Source: Nelumbo lutea (taxonomy: Eukaryota; Streptophyta; Magnoliopsida; Proteales; Nelumbonaceae). From it: a stretch of DNA of 64,000 bases. The stretch spans positions 72,326,383 through 72,390,382 of the forward strand of contig JAKGHH010000002.1 in NCBI GenBank assembly GCA_022828595.1, written 5' to 3'. Position numbers and translations under genes: made by a program. Shown one piece after another: positions 35,801 through 47,953 of this stretch. Within the stretch, counting starts at the first letter, position 1. Every line of letters begins with the position of its first letter. The notes under the pieces are model-generated. The model was not told the DNA's origin. It worked only from the letters and a program-made list of their open reading frames with translations, and made no database searches.

Positions 35801-37188
35801 GGAAAGAAACCGGTGGGATGCAGATGGGTGTTCACTGTGAAGCATAATGCTGATGGCTCTATTGAAAGGTAAAAAGCCTGGCTGGTTGCAAAGGGGTTCA
35901 CTCAGACTTATGGTATAGACTACTTGGAGACCTTTGCCCCAGTAGCCAAGATGACCACCATTCGAGTTTTGTTATCCCTTGCAGCAAATTATTCTTGGCC
36001 CCTGTTTTAGATGGATGTTAAAAATGCCTTTCTGAATAGAGACTTACAAGAAGAGGTTTACATGCAGTTGCCTCCTGGATTCTATGATACAGAGACAGGT
36101 AAGAAGGTTTTCCGATTGAACAAGGCATTGTATGGTTTGAAACAGTCACCTAGAGCCTGGTTTGATAGGTTTAGATTAGCTCTTGGAAGGTTTGGTTATG
36201 AACAGGCCCAGTCAGATCATACACTATTCATCAAGAGGGTGGAGTCCTCTCTGACACTACTAGCAGTATATGTTGATGATATTGTGGTGACAGGAAATGA
36301 CAGTCATGAGATTGAGTCCCTCAAACAGCTCCATCAAGAGTTTGAGGTGAAAGATCTTGGTGCACTACGGTATTTTCTCTCAGAGAAAATATGTTCTAGA
36401 TCTGTTGGCGGAAACTGGAAAGTTGGGTGTTAAGCCGGCTGATGCACCCATTGAACAAAATCACAAGATTAGTGCAGAGGGTGGGGAGCCTCTTGAAGAC
36501 AAAGTTATGTTCCAACGGTTGGTTGGAATGCTTCTATATCTCTGCCTCACTCGGCCGGATATCAGCTATGCAGTTAGTGTTGTTAGCCAGTACATGCACT
36601 CCCCTAGAACTTCTCATCTTCTTGCGGTAGAGAGAATATTAGCATACTTGAAGAGATGCCCGGGTAGAGGTGTATTGCTCAAGAACAATAATCACATGAG
36701 GGTGGAAGTCTATACAGATGCCGATTGGGCTGGAAGTGTTGATGACAGAAGGTCTACCTCTGGATATTGTGCCCTGGTGGGAGGTAACCCTGTCTCTGGG
36801 AGGAGTAAGAAGCAAAGTGTTGTTTCCCGCTCCAGTGCTGAAGCGGAATACAGGTCAATGGCTAATGGAGTGGCTGAAGTCACTACTTGAAGAGTTGGGT
36901 ATTGACTATGAAAAGCCCTTAATGTTGTATTGTGATAATCAGGCAGCTATTAATATATCCCACAACCCAGTGCAGCATGACAGAACTAAACATATCGAAG
37001 TTGATCGACATTTTGTGCGAGAAAGGGTCACATCACAAGAAGTGTGTCTTCCGTACATCACATCAAATATGCAGCTCGCGGATATCCTCACGAAGGCTGT
37101 ACCAAGGAAGAAGTTAGAGACAGACCTATCCAAGTTGGGCATGATAGATATCTACTCCCAACTTGAGGGGGAGTGTAGAGAATACTGA
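32885..37188 (+). pseudogene. Copia-F gag-pol remnant
   Basis: gag starts at ATG 32885 (MEFKGQGESS). One frame runs almost to the RT but with stops at about 33149 (TAG), 34027 (TGA), 34439 (TAG), 35582 (TGA), 35871 (TAA) and 36009 (TAG). Motifs: CCHC CEHCKKPKHTKDTC (about 33655); protease DSGASDHMT (about 33978); integrase HTDVWGP (about 34550), SDNAKEY (about 34744), QNGIAERKN (about 34841); RT YVDDIVVTG (about 36270). A deletion of roughly 40 bp removes the end of the RT palm near 36375, and a smaller one shifts the frame near 36880 in RNase H. RNase H ends SQLEGECREY, reading through the PPT into the LTR. Dead but recognisable in full. Confidence 0.87.
37162..37173 (+). promoter_or_regulatory. 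Copia-F polypurine tract
   Basis: CTTGAGGGGGAG directly before the 3' LTR. Confidence 0.85.
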
Positions 37189-37551
37189 TGTGGGCCCCAC
37201 TGCAGTGGTCCCCACTGTGTTCATAGGACAACAGTGTAGTTATTTGTTTCAGTTATAGTAGTGATAGTTTGAGTCAGTTTGTTAATTCAGTTGTTATTTA
37301 TTTCAACTTTTATTTACTTTATTTATTATGTAAGTACCAAGGGCAGATGTGTCATTTCCATTATGTACTAAACATAACCTATAAATATTAAGAGAGTGGC
37401 GGCAGCAGATAAGTAAGAATCTGTCCCTCCTTTCAACAACTTGTGTTCTCTTGTTTCTCTTCTATTCTCTCTCCTTTCTCTCTTTTTCTTCTATTTTGCA
37501 AACCTAAAACCTATTAGGATTCAAGACTGATTACAGTCTTGATCTTCTACT
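37174..37551 (+). repeat. Copia-F 3' LTR
   Basis: 378 bp, from TGTAGAGAATACTG to GATCTTCTACT. Contains CCTATAAATATTAAG promoter-like box (about 37378-37392). Followed by Copia-D RT codons. Confidence 0.85.
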
Positions 37552-38270
37552 CTGACTAAAGAAGGTCATTTATGGACTTAAACAATCTCCCCGTGCGTGG
37601 TTTGGTAGGTTCAGTGAGGTGGTAAAGAAGTTTGGTATGAAACAGTGCCAAGTTGACCACTCAGTCTTCAGTCATGACTCTCGGGCTAGAATGATCCTTT
37701 TGGTGGTATATGTAGATGATATTGTTATTACCAGGAATGATCAAGTGGGAATTGATAGGTTGAAGATCTTTCTGCAAGAACAATTTCAAACAAAGGACCT
37801 TGGTAAACTAAAGTATTTCTTAGGGATAGAAGTACCAAGGTCTAAGCATGGTATTAATTTGTGTCAAAGGAAATATGTTCTTGATTTGTTGGAAGAAACT
37901 GGATTGTTAAGCGCCAAACCAGCTGAAACACCTATGGAAGCAAATACTAAGCTGAGCGATGATACGAGTGAAGAGTTTGAAGATCCAAAAAGGTACTGGC
38001 GGTCGGTAGGTAAACTAAACTACCTAACAATTACTTAGCCAGATATTTCATTTGCGGTTAGTGTGGTAAGTCAGTTCATGCAGAAACCTCGGGTTCCTCA
38101 TTGGGATGCAATTCTAAGGATCGTGAGGTATTTAAAGGGGACTCCTGGTTGTGGCTTTATATATAAAAGTAGAGGAAAACTTGAAATAAAGGGATATACT
38201 GATGCTGATTGGGCTGGCTCTATATCTGATAGGAGATCCACTATAGACTATTGTACTTTCCTTGGGTTTT
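37552..38270 (+). pseudogene. Copia-D RT and RNase H (continued)
   Basis: Resumes with KKVIYGLKQSPRAWFGRF, then YVDDIVITRND (about 37710), FLGIEVPRSKHG, and RNase H with DADWAGS (about 38203) up to DYCTFLG. One in-frame TAG lies at about 38037. The frame then leaves the RNase H pattern at about 38265 and the following sequence is leader-like, so the RNase H is truncated. The segment between GINY (31741) and KKVIYGLK is missing. Confidence 0.8.
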
Positions 38271-38821
38271 CTCTTGATTTGTCTACTATCAAGTGGAGAT
38301 AAGGGAAAGGGCTGAAAAGGAGTGATCGCCCTCTTCCCTTGGAGGTTTCAATGCATCCAGTTGTGTCTTGTGTGGTCGGTTGTTGTGGTTTCTAAGAAGC
38401 CCTCCCCTAATTGATGAAGAGAAGAGGGCCGATTTGTGTGGTGCAGTGGATGTCTTGTGTGGATTGATTTTATGCTCGTGTGGTTGTTCTTCCAGTGATA
38501 AGGTAAGAGATTTCTATGCATGTTTTCTGTTATGAATCAAATAGGAAATACGTTTCAGATCATATGTTGGGATTTCAGACAGTAGCGTGCTAGGGTTTAT
38601 GCTGTTTTTTGTGTGATTCGAAAGAAGAGTTGTGATCATATAGTGGCGAGGTTTCAGGTAGCCGTAAGGGTAGGGTCTGTGGTGTAAAGAGTACAATTCT
38701 CAGCAATAATAAAAAAAAAAAAGGGTTGAAATCAGTGTGACTACTGTGATCTAGCCGAGTGCAGTGTGCAGAATTCAATGATAACAGAATTCAGCAGGTG
38801 TGCAGAATCAGTGATAACAGA

Positions 38822-41800
38822 ATGGAAGATAACAGTGCTAGTAAACCTAATGTGATGGTGCCTACTGACTACCTGAACGTTCAAATGACCTCCATTAAAT
38901 TGAATGGAGAGAATTATGTGCCTTGGGCTAAATCTGTCGAAGTCTTTCTGAAGGCAAAGAATAAGGTAAAACACATAAGAGAGGAGAAACCCTCCACTGA
39001 CTCTCATGAGTATGAAGACTAGGAGCAAGAGGATGTATAGATTATCACGTGGTTATGGAATAGTATGGAACCCAGGATTAGTGTAAATTTCATGTTTCTT
39101 GACACTGCCAAAGATGTGTGGGACCATGCTAAAAAATTGTATCGGGTCAGGACAATACAACCAAAGTGTATCAGCTATATCAGGAATACTTTAATCTGCA
39201 ACAAGGCAATCAGAGTCTTGAGGAGAACTATGCCAATATGAAAAACATCCGTAATGAGTTGAATGTTTATCACCCCCTCACTTCTAATGTCAAAATTCAG
39301 CAACGACAGAGAGAACAGCTTGATGTGACTCATTTTTGGGGGGACTGAAATCTGAATATGAACCAATACGAACTCAAATACTAGGAGGTCAGCCCTCCCT
39401 TCTTTAGAAGAGGTATTTGCTTGACTCCGGAGGACTTCTATTGGATCTACTGAGAACTCTAATATCTTAGATAGATCAACCTTTGTTGTGCTGAGAAGCC
39501 GTGGTGCTAGAGGTGGAGCTCGGAGAGCTCAGTCTGGCCGTGGTGGTAGTAGTGGGTGTATGGCCGAAGTGGCGGTGGTGGTGGTCGTACTGGAGGTAGA
39601 GATTCAGGGGGAGCCCGTGGTAGAGGACGTGGCTCGGGTCCAAGGAGGTGTACTCATTGTGGTATGGATGGACATACCATTAACTATTGCTATGATCTAC
39701 ATGGTCCACCCTCAACCTGGGCCAATCATGTCGTGACTAGTGACACCAGTTCCAGTTTTAGACAGGAGAATCGTTCATCTGATCAGATACCTCCTACGCC
39801 CATAGATGGTCCCGTGAAGGAGATGGTGAGTGTTCCCCGTGATGAGTATGAGAGGTTTATCCAGTCCACGTCACAGCAGAACACGGCTACTTTCGCACAC
39901 TCAGGTATGGCTTGTTTAGCATCCACACCCAATCCCTGGATCATTGACTCTGGAGCCTCCAATCACATGACTGGAACTCCAGGTGTGTTTTCTTCCCTCT
40001 CTCATTGCTCAACATCACAATTTGTCACCCTTGCTAATGGTTCCACATCCTCAATTTGTGGTGTTAGTAATGTTGACCTAGACCCTGTATCCCTATCCTC
40101 AATTTTGTATGTTCCTAAATTGTCTTTTAATCTTATGTCTGTTAGTAAACTAACCAAGTTGCTTATTTGTTCCATTACCTTTTATCCTACTATGTGTGTT
40201 TTTCAGGATCTCAAGACGGGGATGAAGATTGGTGGAGGGCATGAAGCTGGTGGACTGTATTACCTTGACGGTGGTGGAAGAACTTCAACAGCTCTCCAGT
40301 CATCTCTTTCTCCACTCCAGTGGCACTATCGATTTGGTCATCTGTCGCTGAAAGTTTTGAGGCGTTTGGTTCCGTCTTTGAGTCAACTTTCTGTTTTGGA
40401 CTATGAGTCGTGTCAGTTTGGGAAACACCATTGTGTTCCCTTTAGTCCTAGGGTTGATAACCGTGTGCCGAGTCCTTTTTCTTTGATTCACTCCGATGTT
40501 TGGGGTCCTTATAAAGTGATGTCGTATAATGGATATAGATATTTTGTCATTTTTGTAGATGATTTTTCAACGATGACGTTGCTCTATCTAATGAAAGAAA
40601 GAAGTGAATTGTTTACCATCTTTCAAAAATTTTATGTTGAGATTCATAACCAGTTTGGTATTCACATTAAAATTTTCTGTTCTGATAATGGTCGTGAATA
40701 TTTATCTTCATCATTTCAAGAATACTTGGACCAACATGGCATTATACATCAGACCTCATGTACCTACACCCCACAACAAAATGGGGTGGCTGAGAGAAAG
40801 AATCGCCATCTCTTGGAAACAGCACGATCCCTCATGCATCCCATGAATGTTCCCAAACCCTTTTGGAGTGATGCGGTGCTTACCTCTTGCTTTCTGATTA
40901 ATCAGAAGACCACGTCCATCCTTGATGGTCATTCTCCGCTTACGATCTTGTTTCCCACCTTGTCTCTGTTTCCTCTTTCTCCTCGGGTATTTGGGTGTGT
41001 TTGCTTCGTCCATAATCTGGGCCCCGAGAACGACAAGTTCGACGCTCATTCTCGTAAGTGCATCTTCCTTGGCTATTCTCGGACCCAAAAAGGGTACAAG
41101 TATTACCATCCTAGTTCTAGATGGTCCTTTGTGTGTGTTGATGTCACCTTCTTTGAGTCTACTCCATTCTTTTTGGGGTCCACTGATGCTTCTTCCTCCT
41201 CATCACCTCTTCTTCCACTTCCAGTTGCCGATTCCCTTCCCCTTGTTCCAGCCATGACCAAGTCCTTGCCTCTAGTGCCACCACCTGCTGAACGCCCACC
41301 TATCCGTCAAGTGTATACACATCGGCCACGTGTACCGACTACTACTCCGGCTAAATCACCGTCAATAGATCAAGCTCCAGACTCAAACCCAGTATCTGAT
41401 CTTGATCTTCACATTGCCTTGCGGAAAGGTAAACGCACTTGCACTCTTCATCCTATTTCTCATCATGTTTCACTTACTCACCTTTCCGCCTCCCATCGCC
41501 AGTTTGTCACTTTGTTATCATCAGTTGTTGTCCCTAAGGATGTCCAAGAAGCCCTTGCCTCTCCAGGGTGGTGTCGTGCGATGGAAGAACTTTCAGCCCT
41601 TCATCATAATCATACTTGGGACCTCACCGTTCTTCCTCCTGGGAAGCAGGCTATCGGTTGTAGATGGGCTTATACAGTTAAGTAGTTGCCTGATGATAGT
41701 GTTGAACGCCTGAAAGCGCGATTGGTTGCAAAAGGGTACTCCCAAACCTATGGTATTGACTACACAGAAACCTTCTCACCAGTTGCTAAGATAGGGTCAG

Positions 41801-43042
41801 TTTGTGTTGTGATCTCTCTTGCAGCTATGTATGATTGGCCGCTATATCAGCTTGATATCAAGAATGCCTTTTTGCATGGTGACTTACTCGAGGAGGTCTA
41901 CATGGAGCAACCTCCAGGGTTTGTTGCTCAGGGGGAGGATGGTGAGGTATGCAGACTAAAGAAAGCTATATATAGGCTTAAACAGTCTCCTCGAGCATGG
42001 TTTAGTAGGTTCAGTGAGGTGGTAAAGAAGTTTGGTATGAAACAGTGCCAAGTTGATCATTCCATATTCAGTCATGACTCTCCGGGAGGAAAAATACTGT
42101 TGGTGGTGTATGTAGATGATATTGTTATCACCGGGAATGAAAACATGGGCATTGACAGGCTGAAAACTTATCTATAGGATCATTTTCAGATGAAGGATCT
42201 TGGTAAACTGAAATATTTCTTGGGGATAGAGGTAGCAAGATCTAAGTATGGAAACAAATATTAGGCTAGAAGAAACAAGCTTGTTGGGTGCTAAACCAAC
42301 TGAAACACCTATGGAAACAAATACTAGGCTAAGCAGTGATATGGGTGAAGTGTTTGAAGACCCTGGCAGATACCGACGACTTGTAGGTAAACTGAACTAC
42401 CTAACCATTACTCGGCCAAACATTTCATTTGCGGTTAGTGTGGTAAGTCAGTTCATGCAGAAACCTCTGGTTCCTCATTGAAATGTGGTTCTGAGAATTG
42501 TGAGGTATTTAAAAGGGGCCCTGGGTCATGGTTTGTTATACAGAAGTGGCGGAAAACATGAAATAGAAGGGTATTCTGATGCTGACTGGGCTGGTTCTAT
42601 GTCTGATAGGCGGTCTACCACAGGCTATTGCACTCTTCAAGGGGGTAACCTGGTGACATGGAAAAGTAAGAAGCAGACAGTCGTGGCAAGAAGTAGTGAA
42701 GAAGCAGAATATAGAGCTATGGCACATACTGCTTGTGAATTAGTGTGGCTAAGGAACCTTTTACAAGAGGTAGGGTACAACATCAATACTCCAATGAAGC
42801 TCTATTATGACAATCAGGCTATAGTTCATATTTCTTCTAATCCGATGTCTCGTGAAAAAACCAAGCACATTGAGGTTGACTGTCACTTTGTGAGGGAGAA
42901 AGTGCTGAATGGAGTGCTAGACACTGCATATGTCAATACAGGAAACCAGTGGGCAGACTTATTTACAAAAGGGTTGAGTCGGGGAAGAGTGGATTACATA
43001 TGTAACAAGCTGGGATTGTATGATATATACTCACCGGCTTGA
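38822..43042 (+). pseudogene. Copia-E gag-pol
   Basis: gag starts at ATG 38822 (MEDNSASKPN) with IKLNGENYVPWAKSVEVF; stops appear at about 39020 and 39037 and frameshifts near 39145 and 39345. From 39556 a 709-codon frame covers the zinc knuckle CTHCGMDGHTINYC (about 39650), protease DSGASNHMTG (about 39945), integrase with HSDVWGP (about 40490), CSDNGREY (about 40678) and QNGVAERKN (about 40782), to RT start, ending at TAG 41683-41685. RT continues 41686-42177 (QLDIKNAFLHGDL, YVDDIVITGN), with a stop and shift near 42178-42260. RNase H is open from 42485 to 43042 (SDADWAGS, ARSSEEAEYRAM, LGLYDIYSPA). The integrase D, D and E are all present. Confidence 0.87.
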
Positions 43043-43049
43043 GGGGGAG
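43038..43049 (+). promoter_or_regulatory. Copia-E polypurine tract
   Basis: CTTGAGGGGGAG directly before TGTTAGTG of the 3' LTR; overlaps the pol stop codon. Confidence 0.8.
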
Positions 43050-43329
43050 TGTTAGTGTAGGGGTATTTCTGTCTTTATACTTACATTAAGGTTGTTGATC
43101 TGTAATATTATGTTAGAACCAGTGCTCCTTACTTAAATAAGGGCACATATGTCTTTTCCACTATTTTTAATAATAAAAGCACATGTCTGGCCGAATGGGA
43201 GTCGGGTTTTGACTTCCAGTTCGAACCAAACTTTTCTCCTTTTCTCTCTCTCTTTCTTCCACCTTTCTACCTCTTTCTACGTGACTAATCTCAGACAAAC
43301 AGAACTCCAAGGCAAGCCGAATCATAACA
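43050..43329 (+). repeat. Copia-E 3' LTR
   Basis: 280 bp from TGTTAGTGTAGGGG to ATCATAACA. A related LTR follows one base later (43331), giving two LTRs in tandem. Confidence 0.75.
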
Positions 43330-43579
43330 GTGTCGACTGTGTAGGGGAATTTTAGTCTTTATGTTTATGCTTAAGTTGCTGATGTGTAATGTTCTATTAG
43401 TACTTGTGTCCCTCACCTAAGTAGGGGCAAAGGTGTCCTTTTATGATTTAATAGAAACATATAAATTGATCTGGCCAACTAGAGAGAGATTGATTTTTCT
43501 CTCTTGTTTGAACCAGACTTCTCTCCTTCTCTATTTTCTTATCTTCTTATTCTTCTTCCTCTTCTCACCTTTCCCTTAT

Positions 43580-43911
43580 AGTTGAAAAACAGCCCTAGAA
43601 GTATGGGATTGTGCAAGAAAACCAAAAAAACAAACAAGTGAAGATTAGAGAATGAGAGAGAGAGAGAGGGGGAGCTGCGGCAAGGAGGGTTAGAGAATGA
43701 GAGGTTCGAACTAAACCTCCCTCTAACACTCTAATACACTTTTATTAAGTTAATCTTTGAGTAATTACAAGAGAGGTCCTTGGTTGGACAGAAAATTACA
43801 AAAAAATAGAGCATAGAAGAGTATGGGCCCAGAATAAGGCTCATTATAGAGAAGAACATAAAGATAACATAGAGTAACAGCCTATGGGCCATTTGGCCCA
43901 TTTTCTCTACA
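43580..43911 (-). repeat. Copia-2 3' LTR
   Basis: 332 bp; plus-strand copy starts AGTTGAAAAACAGCC and ends TTCTCTACA. Includes a (GA)n run. TSD CTTAT lies directly outside, and a PPT (CTTGAGAGGGAG on the minus strand, 43912-43923) directly inside. Confidence 0.87.
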
Positions 43912-46801
43912 CTCCCTCTCAAGCTGAGAATTGATGTTAATCATGCCCAGCTTGCCAATGTCATGCTGAAGCCTTGCCTTGAGAATACCCTTGGTGAAGA
44001 AATTTGCCAATTGTCCATCAGAAGTAATGAATGGAAGACACACTTCACCCGTAGAGACTTTCTCGAATAAAGTGTCTATCAACCTCAATATGTTTAGTTC
44101 TATCATGTTGTACGGGGTTGTGGGCAATGTTGATGGCAGCCTGATTATCACAATACAATATCATTGGCTTGTCATAATCAATCCCGAGTTCTGCCATCAA
44201 TGACCTTAGCCACAACAGTTCAAAGACTCCATGTGCCATGGCCATATATTCTGCTTCTGTTGAGGATCGGGTCACAACTGATTGTTTCTTGCTCCTCCAA
44301 GAGACAACATTACCAGCCATCAAACTGCAATACCCTGAAGTAGATCTTCTATCATCAACATTTCCAGCCCAGTCAGCATCAATATAGGCTTCAAGTTTCA
44401 GATGTCCATGCTTGGTAAACAGAATCCCTTTTCCTGGAGAGCCTTTCAAATAACACAGAACTCGTTCTGCAGCTGCCATATGAGTATCTCAAGGGGCATG
44501 CATGTACTGGCTAATACAGCTAACAGCATATGCAATATCTGGCCGAGTCATGCACAGGTATAGGAGCTTCCCAAGAAGTCTCTAAAAAACCCCTTTGTCT
44601 TCCAACAATGTCTCATCTGAAGCAAAAAGTTTGTGACTCATATCAAAAGGAGTTGCAGTTGGTCTAGCACCCATATTCCCAGTTTCAGAGAGCAAGTCAA
44701 GGACATACTTCCTTTGGGAGATAAGAATCCCATCTTTGGATCTGGCAACTAGGACAGGGAGAGGAAGAGAAAACACTTGTGACAAACTCTCCCCCTGTTG
44801 ACAATGTCCTTCCTGAGAGGACCCATAAAAAGGAGAAAGTTCATCAAAGGTAACATCCATTGAGACATATCGAGTGCCAGTCTTTGGATCAAAACAACAG
44901 TAACTTTTTTGTTTGGGGGAATAACCAAGGAAGATGCATTTGTGGGCTTTTGGTTCAAATTTGTCTCTGGGCACTTGGAATGTGAACATAACAGGTGCAG
45001 CCAAACACACAGAGAGGAATCTAGAAAAATCATCGATAAACAGAATGAAATATCTGTAGCCCCCTATAGAAGATAAATGGTAATGCCCCCACACATCAGA
45101 GTGCACAATGTTAAAAGGAAAAGATGATCTTTTATTGGTCAATGGGTAATTGTTTCTACAATACTTTGATAACTGACAAGACTCACAATTAAGACTGGAC
45201 ACACTAACTCCCTTAAACAGTTCAGGAAATAGATGACTTAAAGCAGAAAAAGGCAAATGACCTGAACGATAATGACTCAACAAGATTCGACTGACAGACT
45301 CTAACAAGGTAAATCCAAAGGCAACATTCCTAAGATGATCAAGGCATTGTCCAGGAGTGTCAAGCAAGTATATTCCATTCGCTTCATGGCCACTCCCAAT
45401 CACCTTCCGAGATTCCAGATCCTAAAAAACACAGTGATAGGAAAAAATGTTACACAACAATTCAATGACTTGGTTAAGCTACTTATAGATAACAAATTGG
45501 TATTTAATCTAGGTACATGAAGGGTGGAGGATAAGAGTAAGGAGTTCGTAGCTTTGACAATTCCCTTGCCAGAAATATAGGCAAGAGAGCCATCAACTAA
45601 GGTGATTTTGTCACGACTAGGAAGCAAATCATATGAAACAAACACAAACTAAGTGGAAAGATTGGTCATGTGATCAGAAGCACCTGAGTCTATGATCCAA
45701 GGGGTCTTAGGATTACCTGAGGTGGTTGCATGGTTAGTAGAAGCTCTTATACCTAAGTAAGCAAATGCAGTGGTGGCTGAATTTCCTGAAGGGTTGGATG
45801 ATGAAGTCACTCCTTCAAGATGGCTGATCATCTTTCCAAACTTTTCATACTCAACTTTCATGGCTGCCAATTATGCACAGGCAAACTCAATTTCAGCATC
45901 TATACCCGTGGCTGCATTTGCACTCCCTGTCTTCCTACTATCATTTTTCTTCTGGAATCGAACAGGAACAAGTCCGGGATGTAATTTCCAACACTTGTCC
46001 TTGGTGTACTTCGGCTTCTTGCAATATTCACAGACAACCTCCTTCTTTCCAGTGCCACTAGGAGCCCCTACAACTCCTTTGGGTTTAACCCCCATATTTG
46101 CAAATGCATTAGTGCCAACTCCTTGAACCTGTACCTGTCTTCTGCTTTCTTCACTGCTGACTAAAGCATATGCTTGAGATAGTGAAACACGTTCCTTGGA
46201 CAGAATATTTTGTTTCGTGATGTCATATGCAGGGTTTAGCCCAGTTAGGAACTCAAAAAACCTTGTTCCTTTCAACTAATTTCCCGTAGGTTTCTGCATC
46301 ATTGGGAGTATCCCATGTCACAGCCTCTATCAGATCAATTTCTTGTCATAGAGATTTCAAGGTTGAGAAATATGCCACAAGGGATTTCTCCCCCTGTCTT
46401 AGATTCTTCACATCACTCCTTAGTTTATAGGCTCTGGCTACATTCAGTTTCTGGGAGTAGGTTTCTGCAACACTATCCCAGATTTCCTTAGCCGAGTTCA
46501 TCCAGAGATAACGTTGACTAATCTGTAGCTGCATTGAATTCACGAGCCACCCAATCACAATATAATTCTCTTGCACCCATTTCTCATAAGAGGGTTCATC
46601 CTCTGGGGGAGCTTTCTTGCTCCTAGAGATAAACCCCCACTTTCCTCTACTACAAATATGAATTTTTACGGATTGTGACCAAGCCAAATAGTTGGTTCCA
46701 TCCAGTTTAACTGTGGTTACAGCCAACAAAGAATCAGTTGTGGTTCCCAAAGTATGTCCATATTCAGCAGTACTCTTGCTCTCAATATCTGAGAAGTCCA
46801 T
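43882..46801 (-). pseudogene. Copia-2 gag-pol with internal deletions
   Basis: gag starts at ATG 46801 (MDFSDIESKS), CCHC CEYCKKPKYTKDKC (about 46035), protease DSGASDHMT (about 45690), integrase zinc finger and HSDVWGHYH (about 45100). After IDDFSRF (about 45020) the frame jumps to the integrase C-terminal segment that ends AHKCIFLGYS, losing the catalytic Asp-2 and Glu. After LPLPV (about 44758) it jumps to VARSKDGILISQRKYVLDLL, losing the whole RT catalytic core including YVDD. RNase H (DADWAGN, RSSTEAEYMAM) is present with a stop near 44490 and a shift near 44060. It cannot supply its own enzymes. Confidence 0.87.
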
Positions 46802-47611
46802 TATGTAAAAACTTCAATTAGGGTTTCGGCAAGCCTCCACTAGTGTACTGATTTTGAAGAATTCAGATTGACTTGAATCAGCAACAACCACAACAACTCA
46901 CAAACTCAGTTCAGACCTGACAGCCATGAGAGCCAAGTTCGGTGGCAGCACTTTCAAGAAGAAGAGGGCATGATTCAGCCTTCAAGAAACAATCAGCAGA
47001 CCTCCAAACACTATGTATTCTTGGTTCCCAACAATAATTTCCCAAAGAGAGCAAAAATACAGTCCACAGTACTTAAAATGCCTTTTTACAAACACTATGT
47101 ATGCAGCAGTCAATACTCCACTGTTAACTAGCAGGAATCACTTCAAGAACACTCCGTATAAGTCCAAGAAGTAGCTGAACTGAAGTAGAGACTCGTACCA
47201 CTGAGTCTAAACAAGTTTCGGCCACTTGGCAGTCCAACAAGATAAGAAAATAACCCAGAAATCTCCTAGTTCAATCAGTCCAGCAACAGCCGAACAATAG
47301 AGCAGATATAGAGGGGTTTTGACTACTTTAACAGCTACCCAAATCAGAAAAAATAACCCAGCAATAACTCAGCAATAACTGAAGCAACTTACAGTTGTAT
47401 GAATCTTTGATTTGAGCTTCAAATTAGGCCGAACAATCTTTCTCTCTGATTCTTCCTGGTCATCGAACTATTCTCCAAGCGAATAGAGTCTTGGGGCACC
47501 CTCCAATGACCTCCAAGAGTCAAGCAAATGATTCTAAACTTCCAGCCCTAGAACACCCTCATGCAGTCGGCTGGACTATAACCACATGAGAGCCACGCCA
47601 AGCTCAGGCCC

Positions 47612-47623
47612 GCTCTGATACCA
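47612..47623 (-). promoter_or_regulatory. Copia-2 primer binding site
   Basis: TGGTATCAGAGC on the minus strand, abutting the 5' LTR at 47624 with no spacer. Confidence 0.88.
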
Positions 47624-47953
47624 AGTTGAAAAACAGCCCTAGAAGTATGGGATTGTGCAAGAAAACCAGAAAAACAAACAAGTGAAGATTAGAGAATGAG
47701 AGAGAGAGAGAGAGGGAGCTGCGGCAAGGAGGGTTAGAGAATGAGAGGTTCGAACTAAACCTCCCTCTAACATTCTAATACACTTTTATTAAGTTAATCT
47801 TTGAGTAATTACAAGAGAGGTCCTTGGTTGGACAAGAAATTACAAAAAAAGAGCATAGAAGAGTATGGGCCCAAAATAAGGCCCATTACAGAGAATAACA
47901 TAAAGATAACGTAGAGTAACAACTTATGGGCCATTTGGCCCATCTTCTCTACA
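47624..47953 (-). repeat. Copia-2 5' LTR
   Basis: 330 bp, nearly identical to 43580-43911 apart from a handful of differences and the length of the (GA)n run. Bordered by CTTAT on the right. Confidence 0.87.

Larger units (their letters stand above)
31744..37551 (+). mobile_element. Copia-F: Ty1/copia element, 5' LTR truncated
   Basis: Plus-strand Ty1/copia element inserted into Copia-D. The 3' LTR (37174-37551) is 378 bp; the 5' LTR keeps only 322 bp because its first 58 bp are absent. PBS 32066-32077, PPT 37162-37173. gag and pol are related to Copia-1/2, and the LTR likewise ends in CT just before TGGTATCAGAGC. No TSD can be read because the left edge is deleted. Confidence 0.85.
38271..43329 (+). 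mobile_element. Copia-E: 5'-truncated Ty1/copia element
   Basis: Begins with leader-like sequence fused to Copia-D RNase H; no 5' LTR or PBS is found. gag, protease, integrase, RT and RNase H follow in order, then PPT (43038-43049) and a 3' LTR (43050-43329). gag and pol are closest within the window to Copia-G. Confidence 0.8.
43580..47953 (-). mobile_element. Copia-2: deletion derivative of the Copia-1 family, 4.4 kb
   Basis: Minus-strand Ty1/copia element with TSD CTTAT (43575-43579 and 47954-47958). LTRs of 332 and 330 bp, both TG...CT as in Copia-1; PBS and PPT are kept. About 1.5 kb shorter than Copia-1 because of two internal deletions, one in integrase and one in RT. Related to Copia-1 along its whole length, with similar leader and gag. 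Confidence 0.88.
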
